Program-made: the position numbers and the translations under genes
Part shown: positions 35,777 through 45,642 of the stretch, in pieces
How the letters are laid out: each line of letters opens with the position of its first letter
How positions within the stretch are numbered: position 1 is the stretch's first letter
The notes under the pieces: generated by a model
Databases searched by the model: none
What the model was told of the DNA's origin: nothing
What the model saw: the letters and a program-made list of their open reading frames with translations, nothing else
NCBI GenBank assembly: GCA_036501845.1
Contig: DASXZO010000065.1
Location: 1 to 51,426, forward strand
Length of the DNA: 51,426 nt
Direction of reading: 5' to 3'
DNA from: JBBREP01 sp036501845
GTDB lineage: Bacteria > Actinomycetota > Acidimicrobiia > IMCC26256 > PALSA-610

Positions 35777-36540
35777 GTGAAGAGAGCACCACCGCGACCA
35801 CCGACACCGACGCCGCGCCCGACGAGGCCGCGGGCGAGTCGACGTCGGTCGAATCGGGTACCGCCGCCGAGACGCCCGCGGCTGGCGGCACCACCGAGGT
35901 CGAAGCCCCGAAGAAGCGTCGCGTGTTCGAGCGGAGCACCGGCGGTCAGACGTATCTCGACCGCTACGTGCTGCCCGCGCTCGTGCCGCTGATCTCGGTG
36001 GCGATCATCATCTTCTACGTCGTCAACATCTCGCGCGTGTTCCTGTCGGGCAAGGGCACGATCGCGATCGTCACTGCTGCGCTGATCACTGCGGCGATCC
36101 TCGTTGCCGCGGCGATCCTGTCGAACTCGCCGCGCATGCGCACACAGTCGCTCGCGGTGTTCACCGCGGTGGCCCTCCTCGGCGTCACGCTCGCCGGTTG
36201 GATCACGGTCGGGCACTCGCAGGAGAAGAAGGCGGCCACGCTGGTGGCATGCACGCCGGTGACGGCCACGATCACAGTGAACGCCGAAGCCGCGTTGCAC
36301 TTCGACAAGGCGAGCTATGACGCCAAGGCTGGTTGCGTCGAGATCAAGTACGGCGGCGCCGCGGGCCACACGCTTGCGTTCGACCCGCCCGGACCGCAGT
36401 CGCCGCAACTCGCCAGCGCCGCCGGCGGCGGTGGACCACAGGTTTTCGCCTGGACGCTCAAGCCCGGCACCTACACCTTCTACTGCACCGTCCCCGGCCA
36501 CCGCGCCGCGGGCATGCAGGCCTCGCTCGTCGTCAAATAG
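35773..36540 (+). CDS. Membrane-anchored cupredoxin
   Basis: Protein of 255 residues. A Thr/Ala/Glu-rich cytoplasmic N-terminus (about 50 residues) leads to three membrane helices (VLPALVPLISVAIIIFYVV; IAIVTAALITAAILVAAAIL; LAVFTAVALLGVTLAGWITV). The C-terminal domain is a type-1 copper fold: GGAAGHTLAF supplies the first His and YCTVPGHRAAGM gives Cys, His and Met with x4 and x4 spacing. It is the last gene of the oxidase operon (ATGA overlap with ctaG), so it probably passes electrons or copper to the oxidase. Which of the two is not decided by the sequence. Confidence 0.87.
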   Translation: MSEESTTATTDTDAAPDEAAGESTSVESGTAAETPAAGGTTEVEAPKKRRVFERSTGGQTYLDRYVLPALVPLISVAIIIFYVVNISRVFLSGKGTIAIVTAALITAAILVAAAILSNSPRMRTQSLAVFTAVALLGVTLAGWITVGHSQEKKAATLVACTPVTATITVNAEAALHFDKASYDAKAGCVEIKYGGAAGHTLAFDPPGPQSPQLASAAGGGGPQVFAWTLKPGTYTFYCTVPGHRAAGMQASLVVK

Positions 36541-36687
36541 CGCCTCTATTGCTGCGCTTCCGTCGCGGTACCGACAGCTCCGCTGGCGCTCCGCTTGCCG
36601 GTCCCGCTCAGTCAGCTCCGCGGCGAACTCACTCCGCTGCTGAGTCGCTGACGCTCCTGCGCGGCTCCGTTCGCCGCGCCTGCAGGA
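36541..36687. terminator. Spacer with long-range inverted repeat between convergent genes
   Basis: CGCGGCGAAC (36619-36628) and GTTCGCCGCG (36669-36678) are perfect 10-base arms around 40 bases rich in CTC/GCTG. The stretch lies between the ends of the convergent cupredoxin and kinase genes, so a bidirectional terminator is the simplest reading. No U-run was seen and no ORF is supported. Confidence 0.5.
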
Positions 36688-37635
36688 CTATGCACTCGTC
36701 CCTGGGACTCGCACGGTGAGGGCGTTGGCGACGGCGCGCATCGTCGCGGGTAGGGGACCGACGCGCTCGCCGTCGGCGAACACTTCGATGGGCACCGACG
36801 AATCGAGCGACTCGATGGTCACGCTCGCGCCTCGCCACATCTCCACACCTTCGATCGCGCCGTGCGCGCCCTTGAACACCTTCGGGAAGTGCCTCAGGAG
36901 CTTCGGCCGCGACACCACCGTGCCGTCGATCGCGCACACGTCGACGAGGCCGTCGTCGAGGCGGGCATCGGGAGTGATCCGCATGCCGCCGCCGTACGTG
37001 GTGCTGTTCCCCACCGACACCATCCACGCGCGCAGTTCGTGCTGCTCGCCGTCGACGGTGACGCGAAACGGATGCGGGCGGTAGCTGGCGAGCGTGCGCA
37101 CCACCGCGGCCACGTAGAGCGGCGTGCCTGTGAGACGGGTCACTCCGTTCGCCCACCGGTTCGCTTCGGAGTCGAACCCGGTCGCGGTCACCGAGCAGTA
37201 CCAGCGGTCGTTGACCCGCCCGAGATCGATCGTGCGGTCGACACCGCCGTCACCGAGCACCGCGAGCGTCTCGGCGGGCGACGCGCTCGTGTCGTAGCCG
37301 AGCGTGGTCGCGAAGTCGTTGCCGGAACCGCACGGCACGATCGCCATGCGAACTCCGTGATCGGCGGCAACGCCCGCGATCGCGCCCACCGTGCCGTCGC
37401 CTCCTGCGGCGACGAGATCACGCCCGTTCGCCGCCGCCTTCGCTGCGGACGCGAGCGCATCGGCAGCCGAGGTCGACACGTGCACCTCGACGGGCGTGCC
37501 GGCGCGCGCCATTGCCTCGATGGCGTCGAGCAGCGCCGGCACATGCGTTCGCCGCCGACCGCGCCCCGCGGCGGGATTGATGATGACCGTCCAGTGTCCA
37601 TTTGCTCCGCTTCGCTGCGCGGTGAGCTCGCTCAT
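36688..37635 (-). CDS. Diacylglycerol/lipid kinase family protein
   Basis: Soluble lipid kinase of the DAGK_cat family, 315 residues. Motifs: TVIINPAAGRGRRR (nucleotide loop), LVAAGGDGTVGAIAG (catalytic GGDGT) and VPCGSGNDFATTLGYD. The C-terminal domain (GGGMRITPDARLDDGLVDVC) is typical of the DgkB/YegS group. It could phosphorylate diacylglycerol for phospholipid recycling, or another lipid. ATG 37635 is the start. The uppS gene starts divergently 121 bases away; no firm promoter pair was found in that gap, although TTGACA occurs at 37715-37720. Confidence 0.92.
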   Translation of the reverse strand: MSELTAQRSGANGHWTVIINPAAGRGRRRTHVPALLDAIEAMARAGTPVEVHVSTSAADALASAAKAAANGRDLVAAGGDGTVGAIAGVAADHGVRMAIVPCGSGNDFATTLGYDTSASPAETLAVLGDGGVDRTIDLGRVNDRWYCSVTATGFDSEANRWANGVTRLTGTPLYVAAVVRTLASYRPHPFRVTVDGEQHELRAWMVSVGNSTTYGGGMRITPDARLDDGLVDVCAIDGTVVSRPKLLRHFPKVFKGAHGAIEGVEMWRGASVTIESLDSSVPIEVFADGERVGPLPATMRAVANALTVRVPGTSA

Positions 37636-37756
37636 GGGCCGTGTTGTACCGCATGAGTGCCCGCTCGCCGCGTCGGAGCGAGTGCTTGTGTGCAGATTCC
37701 GCGCGAGGCGCGAGTTGACAACGGGCTTCGCCTGGCGTGGCCACTACCTTCAGACC

Positions 37757-38482
37757 GTGCCCATTCCCGGGATAGATCAGCGGCACCTTCCCAAGCATGT
37801 GGCGATCGTGATGGACGGCAATGGGCGCTGGGCCCAGCGCCGGGGGTTGAAGCGCACCGACGGGCACGCCGCGGGCGAAGAGGCGCTGTTCGACACGGTC
37901 GAGGGTGCGTTGGCGCTCGGGCTCGACTGGATGACGGTGTACGCGTTCTCCACCGAGAACTGGCGTCGCCCGCTCGACGAGGTGCGCTTCCTCATGAACT
38001 TCAACGAGCAGCTTCTCGTGCGCCGTCGCGACGAGCTGCACGGCAAGGGTGTGCGCGTCCGCTTCATCGGTCGGCGCGGCGGGCGGGTTCCCGGACGCGT
38101 GCGCCGCCACATCGAGGAGACCGAGGCGTTGACGCGTGGCAATCGTCGCCTCACGCTCACGTTCGCGTTCAACTATGGCGGCCGCGCGGAGCTGGTCGAC
38201 GCCATTCGCCGCCTTGCGGCCGACGTCGAACGCGGCGACGTACGTGCCGAGAAGATCGACGAGAAGACGATCCATCGCTACCTCTACGCGCCCGACATGC
38301 CCGACCCCGACATGCTCGTGCGCACGTCGGGGGAGTACCGCATCTCCAACTACCTGCTGTGGGAGATCGCATACTCGGAGCTCTATTTCACCGACACGTT
38401 GTGGCCCGACTTCCGTCGCGAGCATCTCTACGACGCGGTGCGCGAGTTCCAAGCACGCGAACGACGCTTCGGCGCCATCTGA
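37757..38482 (+). CDS. uppS: Isoprenyl (undecaprenyl) diphosphate synthase
   Basis: Cis-prenyltransferase of 241 residues making the lipid carrier for cell-wall synthesis. Signature blocks: HVAIVMDGNGRWAQRRG (catalytic Asp), DWMTVYAFSTENWRRP, and the C-terminal LVRTSGEYRISNYLLWEIAY with SELYFTDTLWPDF. GTG 37757 was chosen since similarity starts within 15 residues and TACCTT (37745-37750) 6 bases upstream may be a -10 box; the frame runs far upstream antisense to the kinase gene. It is followed by the third 37-base palindrome. Confidence 0.95.
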   Translation: MPIPGIDQRHLPKHVAIVMDGNGRWAQRRGLKRTDGHAAGEEALFDTVEGALALGLDWMTVYAFSTENWRRPLDEVRFLMNFNEQLLVRRRDELHGKGVRVRFIGRRGGRVPGRVRRHIEETEALTRGNRRLTLTFAFNYGGRAELVDAIRRLAADVERGDVRAEKIDEKTIHRYLYAPDMPDPDMLVRTSGEYRISNYLLWEIAYSELYFTDTLWPDFRREHLYDAVREFQARERRFGAI

Positions 38483-38495
38483 CCGGTTCGCGTAT

Positions 38496-38532
38496 GCGTC
38501 GTTTGACTTGCAATATGCAAGTCAAACGACGC
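38496..38532. terminator. 37-base palindrome (copy 3) between convergent uppS and tetR genes
   Basis: Half-site GCGTCGTTTGACTTGCA (38496-38512), loop ata, and a fully complementary second half to 38532. The pairing continues 3 bases further out (TAT/ATA, 38493-38535), so the arms are 20 perfect base pairs. It stands 14 bases after the uppS stop and 22 bases before the end of the TetR gene. It is related to the copies at 13572 and 15546 and likely acts as a bidirectional terminator. Confidence 0.78.
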
Positions 38533-38553
38533 ATAGCGCACGGGGGCGGGGAT

Positions 38554-39168
38554 TCAGCTGGGGGTGAGGGCGTCGCTTCGGATGGGGCGCAGGCCGTCGA
38601 GGATGCGCACCACGAGCGCACCTACCTCGGCGCGCGCTGCGGCCGGATCATCCGACGCCGCGATCACCAGGCAGGCCTCGGTGAGCGCGCCGTGCAACAT
38701 CTGTGCGAGCGGTCCGAGCGGCACCGACTCGATCACGCCGGCCACCATCGACCGTCGTAGCGCGCCACGTAACAGCACCGCGCCGTAGCGCGCTTCGATC
38801 TGGCGCGCGATTTCCCAGCCGAGCACCGCGCGGCCGTCGAGCAGCGAGATGCGTTGCACTGCGGGTTCGAGGTGCGCGTCGAGCGTGCCGAGGCAGCCGC
38901 ACACGAGCGCGTCCCACGCGTCGGCCTCGAGGAAGCTCGGCGCGACCGTGTCGGTCACTTGGCGCTCGACCAGTTCGAACACCTCGCGGAACAAGTCATC
39001 CTTGCTCGAGAAGTGGTGGTAGAACGCGCCCTTCGTGACGCCGGCGGCGGCCACGATCTCGTCGATCGACGTCTCGGAGAAGCCCGCGCCACCGAAGAGC
39101 TGGCGCCCGATCTCGAGCAGCGCAGCCCGCGTCTCGGCGCCCTGGGCGACTTTCTTGTTGACATGCAT
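38554..39168 (-). CDS. TetR family transcriptional regulator
   Basis: Helical repressor of 204 residues. The DNA-binding domain is clear: TRAALLEIGRQLFGGAGFSE, TSIDEIVAAAGVTKGAFYHH and FSSKDDLFREVFELVER. The ligand domain has no recognisable signature. ATG 39168 (MHVNKKVAQG) is the likely start; an in-frame codon lies farther upstream across the operator. A 17-base palindrome in the 67-base gap to the divergent DUF4242 gene is probably its binding site, so it should regulate that gene and itself. Confidence 0.92.
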   Translation of the reverse strand: MHVNKKVAQGAETRAALLEIGRQLFGGAGFSETSIDEIVAAAGVTKGAFYHHFSSKDDLFREVFELVERQVTDTVAPSFLEADAWDALVCGCLGTLDAHLEPAVQRISLLDGRAVLGWEIARQIEARYGAVLLRGALRRSMVAGVIESVPLGPLAQMLHGALTEACLVIAASDDPAAARAEVGALVVRILDGLRPIRSDALTPS

Positions 39169-39184
39169 ACCGTGCGTATGTACC

Positions 39185-39201
39185 ATACCGACTGTCGGTA
39201 T
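39185..39201. promoter_or_regulatory. TetR-type operator palindrome
   Basis: ATACCGAC (39185-39192), central t, GTCGGTAT (39194-39201): a perfect 8+1+8 palindrome midway between the divergent tetR and DUF4242 genes. TATCTT at 39199-39204 overlaps its right edge and could be the -10 box of the DUF4242 gene, so bound repressor would cover it. Confidence 0.8.
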
Positions 39202-39235
39202 CTTATCACACCGACCCAAACATGGGGAGACCGCA

Positions 39236-39517
39236 ATGCCCAAGTACGTGATCGAGCGTGAACTGCCGGGTGCCGGCAAGCTGAGCGCCGACGAACTGCG
39301 CGCCATCTCGCAGAAGTCGAACCAGGTCCTCGCGAGCCTCGGGCCGGAGATCAGCTGGCTCCAGAGCTACGTCACCGACGACAAGATCTACTGCGTCTAC
39401 GTGGCGCCCGACCCCGACATCATCATGGAGCACGCCCGCTGCGGCGGCTTCCCGTGCGACCGCGTCTCGCTGGTCAGCGAGGTCATCGACCCCTCCACCG
39501 GAGATTCACTCACCTAA
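39236..39517 (+). CDS. DUF4242 / SCO4226-like small protein
   Basis: Ferredoxin-like fold protein of 93 residues. The sequence KYVIERELPGAGKLSADELR, ISWLQSYVTDDKIYCVYVAP and MEHARCGGFPCDRVSLVSEV follows the DUF4242 pattern; the Streptomyces member SCO4226 binds nickel. Two Cys residues (RCGGFPC) near the C-terminus are an uncommon feature and could add a metal or redox site. ATG 39236 has GGGGAGA (39224-39230) 5 bases upstream. It is probably controlled by the divergent TetR protein. The biochemical role is unknown. Confidence 0.85.
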   Translation: MPKYVIERELPGAGKLSADELRAISQKSNQVLASLGPEISWLQSYVTDDKIYCVYVAPDPDIIMEHARCGGFPCDRVSLVSEVIDPSTGDSLT

Positions 39518-39533
39518 CTACACTGATGTAGTT
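39516..39533. promoter_or_regulatory. Palindrome filling the DUF4242-recO gap
   Basis: AACTACA (39516-39522), spacer ctga, TGTAGTT (39527-39533): perfect 7-base arms occupying all bases between the DUF4242 stop and ATG 39534 of recO. TACACT (39519-39524) inside it is a good -10 box and would start a very short-leader recO mRNA. It may be an operator on that promoter. Confidence 0.6.
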
Positions 39534-40250
39534 ATGCCGGGCTTGTATCGCGACGAGGGCGTCGTGCTGCGCACGATCAAGCTCGGTGAAGCCGACCGCA
39601 TCGTCACGATCTTCACGCAGGGCCACGGCAAGGTGCGCGCCGTCGCCAAAGGTGTGCGGCGTACGCAGAGCAAGTTCGGGTCGCGGCTCGAACCCACCAG
39701 CCACATCGCGCTGCAGCTCTACGCCGGTCGCGACCTCGACGTGGTCACGCAGTGTGAGACCGTCGAGTCGAACCATGCGCTGCGCGAGCGTTACGGCCTG
39801 CTCACGCACGCGGTGCCGATGCTCGAGGCCGTGGACCACCTCACCGAGGATCGCCAGGCGAACCCGGCGATCTACCGCATGCTCACCGGTGCGCTGCGCA
39901 CGCTGGCCGAACTGCGTAACCCGATCGTCACGCCCGCCTTCTTCTGGAAGCTGCTCGCGCTCGAGGGCTACCAGCCGAGGCTCGACGGCTGCGCGCGTTG
40001 CGACGCGCCGCCGCCGCTGGTGTCGTTCGACCTCGACGAGGGTGGCGGCCTCTGCGAACGCTGCGCGATCGGTGGCGGCCGGCGCCTGTCCCCGGAGGCC
40101 TTCGCGCTGCTCGGGCTCATCCTCGGCGGTGGCCTGCAAGCAGCCCTTGCCGAACCGCCGGGGACCGCGGCCCACGACGTCGAGCGCCTTGCCCTGATGG
40201 CGATCGAGCACTTCCTGGAGCGCCGCCTGAAGAGCGCGGTGCTGCTCTAA
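39534..40250 (+). CDS. recO: DNA repair protein RecO
   Basis: Recombination mediator that loads RecA with RecR, 238 residues. An N-terminal OB fold (MPGLYRDEGVVLRTIKLGEA, DRIVTIFTQGHGKVRAVAKG) is followed by a helical part and a zinc site CARC...CERC, present in many RecO proteins. It starts at ATG 39534 with almost no leader. In related bacteria recO is next to era; here it is separated by the oxidase operon and other genes. Confidence 0.94.
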   Translation: MPGLYRDEGVVLRTIKLGEADRIVTIFTQGHGKVRAVAKGVRRTQSKFGSRLEPTSHIALQLYAGRDLDVVTQCETVESNHALRERYGLLTHAVPMLEAVDHLTEDRQANPAIYRMLTGALRTLAELRNPIVTPAFFWKLLALEGYQPRLDGCARCDAPPPLVSFDLDEGGGLCERCAIGGGRRLSPEAFALLGLILGGGLQAALAEPPGTAAHDVERLALMAIEHFLERRLKSAVLL

Positions 40251-40284
40251 CCGCCACCCTCCAAGAAAACGCCCTGGTCGGCGG

Positions 40285-40290
40285 TAAATT
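40285..40290 (+). promoter_or_regulatory. -10 box of glyS
   Basis: TAAATT ends 9 bases before ATG 40300, so transcription would start within 1-3 bases of the start codon (leaderless). No -35 element was recognised. Confidence 0.45.
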
Positions 40291-40299
40291 CACAGGTTC

Positions 40300-41625
40300 A
40301 TGGCCGGCCAGCCCGAGTTTTCCGATCTGATGGAACGCGTCGTCAACCTGTGCAAGCGGCGCGGGCTGGTGTACCCATCGAGCGACATCTACGGCGGCTT
40401 CCGCTCCACCTGGGACTACGGCCCCCTCGGCGTGCTCCTCAAGCGCAACGTCAAAGAGGCGTGGTGGCGCTCGATGGTGCAGCTACGTGACGACGTCGTG
40501 GGTCTCGACTCCGCCATCTTGATGCACCCGAAGGTGTGGGAGGCGAGCGGTCACGTCGCCACCTTCACCGACCCGCTGGTCGACTGCCGCAACTGCAAGG
40601 AGCGGTTCCGCAGCGATCACCTCACCGACACGCATACGTGCCCGAACTGCGGCGCCAAGGACAGCTTCACCGACGCGCGCAATTTCAATCTCATGTTCAA
40701 GACGAACGTGGGCCCGGTGGAGACCGACGCGAGCGTCGCCTACCTGCGGCCCGAGACCGCGCAGGGCATCTTCGTCAACTTCAAGAACGTGCTCACCACC
40801 ACGCGTAAGAAGCCGCCGTTCGGCATCGCCCAGATCGGCAAGAGCTTCCGCAACGAGATCACGCCGGGCAACTTCATCTTCCGCACGCGCGAGTTCGAGC
40901 AGATGGAGATGGAGTACTTCGTGCCGCCCGACGAGAGCCCGCAGTGGTTCGAGTACTGGGTGCAGCACCGTCACGACTGGTACACCGCGCTCGGCATTCC
41001 GGCCGAGCAGTTGCGCATCCGCCCGCACGATCCCGATGAGCTCAGCCACTATTCGATCGGCACGAGCGACATCGAGTTCGACTACCCGTGGGGCTGGGGC
41101 GAGCTGGAGGGCATCGCGCAACGCACCGACTTCGACCTGATGCGCCACGCCGAGGTCTCGGGCGAGGAGCTCGTGTACTTCGATCAGGAAACGAGCACGA
41201 AGTACGTGCCCTACGTGGTGGAGCCTGCGGCGGGCGCCGATCGCGCCACGCTCGCGTTCCTGCTCGCGGCCTACGACGAGGACGAGGTGGGCGGCGAGAA
41301 GCGCACGGTGCTGCGCCTGCATCACAGCCTGGCGCCCGTGAAGGTGGCCGTGCTCCCATTGTCGAAGAAGGCCGATCTGCAGCCGCTCACGAGCGAGATC
41401 GCCACACTGTTGCGCCCGCACTTCCAGATCGACACCGACCTCGCCGGCGCGATCGGGCGCCGCTACCGGCGTTTCGACGAAATCGGCACTCCTTACTGCG
41501 TCACCATCGATTTCGAGTCGCTCGACGACCATGCGGTCACGATCCGCGAGCGCGACTCCATGGAGCAGGTGCGCGTGCCCGTCGCCCACCTGCTCGACCA
41601 CCTTCGCGAACGCCTGGACGCTTGA
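40300..41625 (+). CDS. glyS: Glycyl-tRNA synthetase, dimeric class II type
   Basis: Charges tRNA-Gly, 441 residues, alpha2 type as in other actinobacteria. Motif 1 region DYGPLGVLLKRNVKEAWW, motif 2 GKSFRNEITPGNFIFRTREF with EFEQMEMEYF, and motif 3 in the last third are present, plus a zinc-binding insertion CRNCKERF...CPNCGAKD. The C-terminal anticodon-binding domain begins LAPVKVAVLPLSKKADL. A TAAATT box just upstream suggests a near-leaderless mRNA. The downstream J-domain/RDD gene starts 48 bases later. Confidence 0.97.
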   Translation: MAGQPEFSDLMERVVNLCKRRGLVYPSSDIYGGFRSTWDYGPLGVLLKRNVKEAWWRSMVQLRDDVVGLDSAILMHPKVWEASGHVATFTDPLVDCRNCKERFRSDHLTDTHTCPNCGAKDSFTDARNFNLMFKTNVGPVETDASVAYLRPETAQGIFVNFKNVLTTTRKKPPFGIAQIGKSFRNEITPGNFIFRTREFEQMEMEYFVPPDESPQWFEYWVQHRHDWYTALGIPAEQLRIRPHDPDELSHYSIGTSDIEFDYPWGWGELEGIAQRTDFDLMRHAEVSGEELVYFDQETSTKYVPYVVEPAAGADRATLAFLLAAYDEDEVGGEKRTVLRLHHSLAPVKVAVLPLSKKADLQPLTSEIATLLRPHFQIDTDLAGAIGRRYRRFDEIGTPYCVTIDFESLDDHAVTIRERDSMEQVRVPVAHLLDHLRERLDA

Positions 41626-41673
41626 GGAAGCGTTCCGTGCCGCGCCCCACCGGATACGAGGACTGATCGAACC

Positions 41674-42770
41674 ATGCCTGTCGACGACTACTACTCGCTG
41701 ATCGGTGTCTCGCCCGATGCCGATCGCGACACGATCCGCGATGCCTATCGCTCGCGGCGCAGCGAGCTCGACGACAGCGAGGGAGGTCGATCGAGTGCCG
41801 CGAAGTTGAACCGAGCCTGGAACGTGCTGTCCGACAGCGCGCAGCGGGCGAAGTACGACGACCAGCTCGCCGAGGCCAAGGCCGACGACGACGTGGTCGT
41901 GCCCGAGTTGGTGGGAGCGACGCGCGCGTCGTCGAACGGGCGTGCATCGTCGAGCACGAACACGCGCGGCTCGGCCCGGAACGGGCGCGAACGTGCGCCG
42001 CGCCAGCGGCGCGAGCCCATCGCACAGGACGCCGCGATCAATGGCGTCACGCTTGCCTCGAACCGCGACCGCGCGTTCTCGCTCGTGACCGACGCGATCC
42101 TTTGCGTGCTGATCATCGTGGTGGGCGTGAGCTTCGTGGCCGGCAAGCTCTCCGACGGCAAGACCGACAAGTCGGTTCCCGCCAAGGTCAATTACACGGA
42201 CGTCAAGCACGGCAACAAGGCAGTCGTCGACCACACGAACGGCGAGATCAACAAGTACGTCGACGACCTGCAGGACAAGCTCGACAACTACGACCAGGCG
42301 AACATCGACAAGTACATCAAGCTGCGCGATGCCAAGGGCACGTCGGCCGCGGACAAGAAGAAGTACAACGCGCTGAAGAACACCTGGCAGACCAACTTCG
42401 ACAATGACCAGAAGAAGCAGACCAAGGCGCGCGGCCTGCTCGATGGGCTCGGTCGCGGCGTGTTGGTGGGTGCCGGCGTGCTCGCGATGCTCGTGTTCGT
42501 GATTCCCGCCGCGCTCACCGGTCGAACGCTGGGCAAGTCGATCCGCAAGCTCAAGCTGATGAAGGAGGACGCAGTGACGCCGGCGGGATGGCAGGCGAGC
42601 TTCGTGCGCTACGGCGTGATCATCGGCTTCATCGTGCTGGCGGGCGTGTTCCTCGGTCAGCTCGCCCAGATCGCATGGATCGTCGCCATCTTCGGAGTCA
42701 CCAGTTTCTCGCGCAACGCCAAGCGCCAGGGCTGGCACGACCGCATCGCCCACACAGTCGTTGTCGAGGG

Positions 42771-42774
<4 letters not shown>
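41674..42774 (+). CDS. J-domain/RDD-domain membrane protein, HPD motif absent
   Basis: Protein of 366 residues with an unusual order. Residues 1-65 look like a J domain (DDYYSLIGVSPDADRDTIRD, LNRAWNVLSDSAQRAKYDDQ), but the HPD tripeptide that activates DnaK is not there (SRRSELDDSEGG at its place). A polar Ser/Arg linker follows, then an RDD-type membrane domain: NRDRAFSLVTDAILCVLIIV (R and D), GRTLGKSIRKLKLM and RQGWHDRIAHTVV. About 100 charged residues (KVNYTDVKHGNKAVVD to DNDQKKQTKA) are inserted between the first and second helices. Its stop overlaps ppdK (ATGA). Function is not known. Confidence 0.75.
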
Positions 42775-45425
<2,651 letters not shown>

Positions 45426-45642
45426 GTCGGCGGGGCGGGTCGACGTTCCGCCGGGCCGCGCGGAGGCGGGACGGCCGGCGTTTCGCCGGACCCCACCCAC
45501 CCACCGCCGCTCCGCTCGCCTGGCGGCTCGCTCCACGACGTCCGGCGCCTCGCCCGCCGTCCCGCCTCTTCGAGGCGAGACGTGCGAGAGGACCGCGCGC
45601 ACGGACCGCGGTGTTGTCTCAACCCGTTGGTACGGTCGCTGC
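45426..45642. other. ppdK-dgt spacer: hairpins, C-tracts and dgt promoter
   Basis: The 217 bases hold no supported gene. Hairpin CCGGCG-TTT-CGCCGG (45475-45489) is followed by C-tracts CCCC-A-CCC-A-CCC (45491-45502), probably the ppdK terminator. A second hairpin CGCCTC-TTC-GAGGCG lies at 45563-45577. TGGTACGGT (45628-45636) is an extended -10 element whose predicted start, about 45643, is the dgt ATG. Confidence 0.6.

Noticed and set aside
37715..37720. TTGACA as -35 for uppS
   Set aside because: The nearest usable -10 (TACCTT, 37745) is 24 bases away, too far for a standard promoter.
37391..37756. N-terminal extension of uppS
   Set aside because: Antisense to the lipid kinase gene and without similarity to prenyltransferases.
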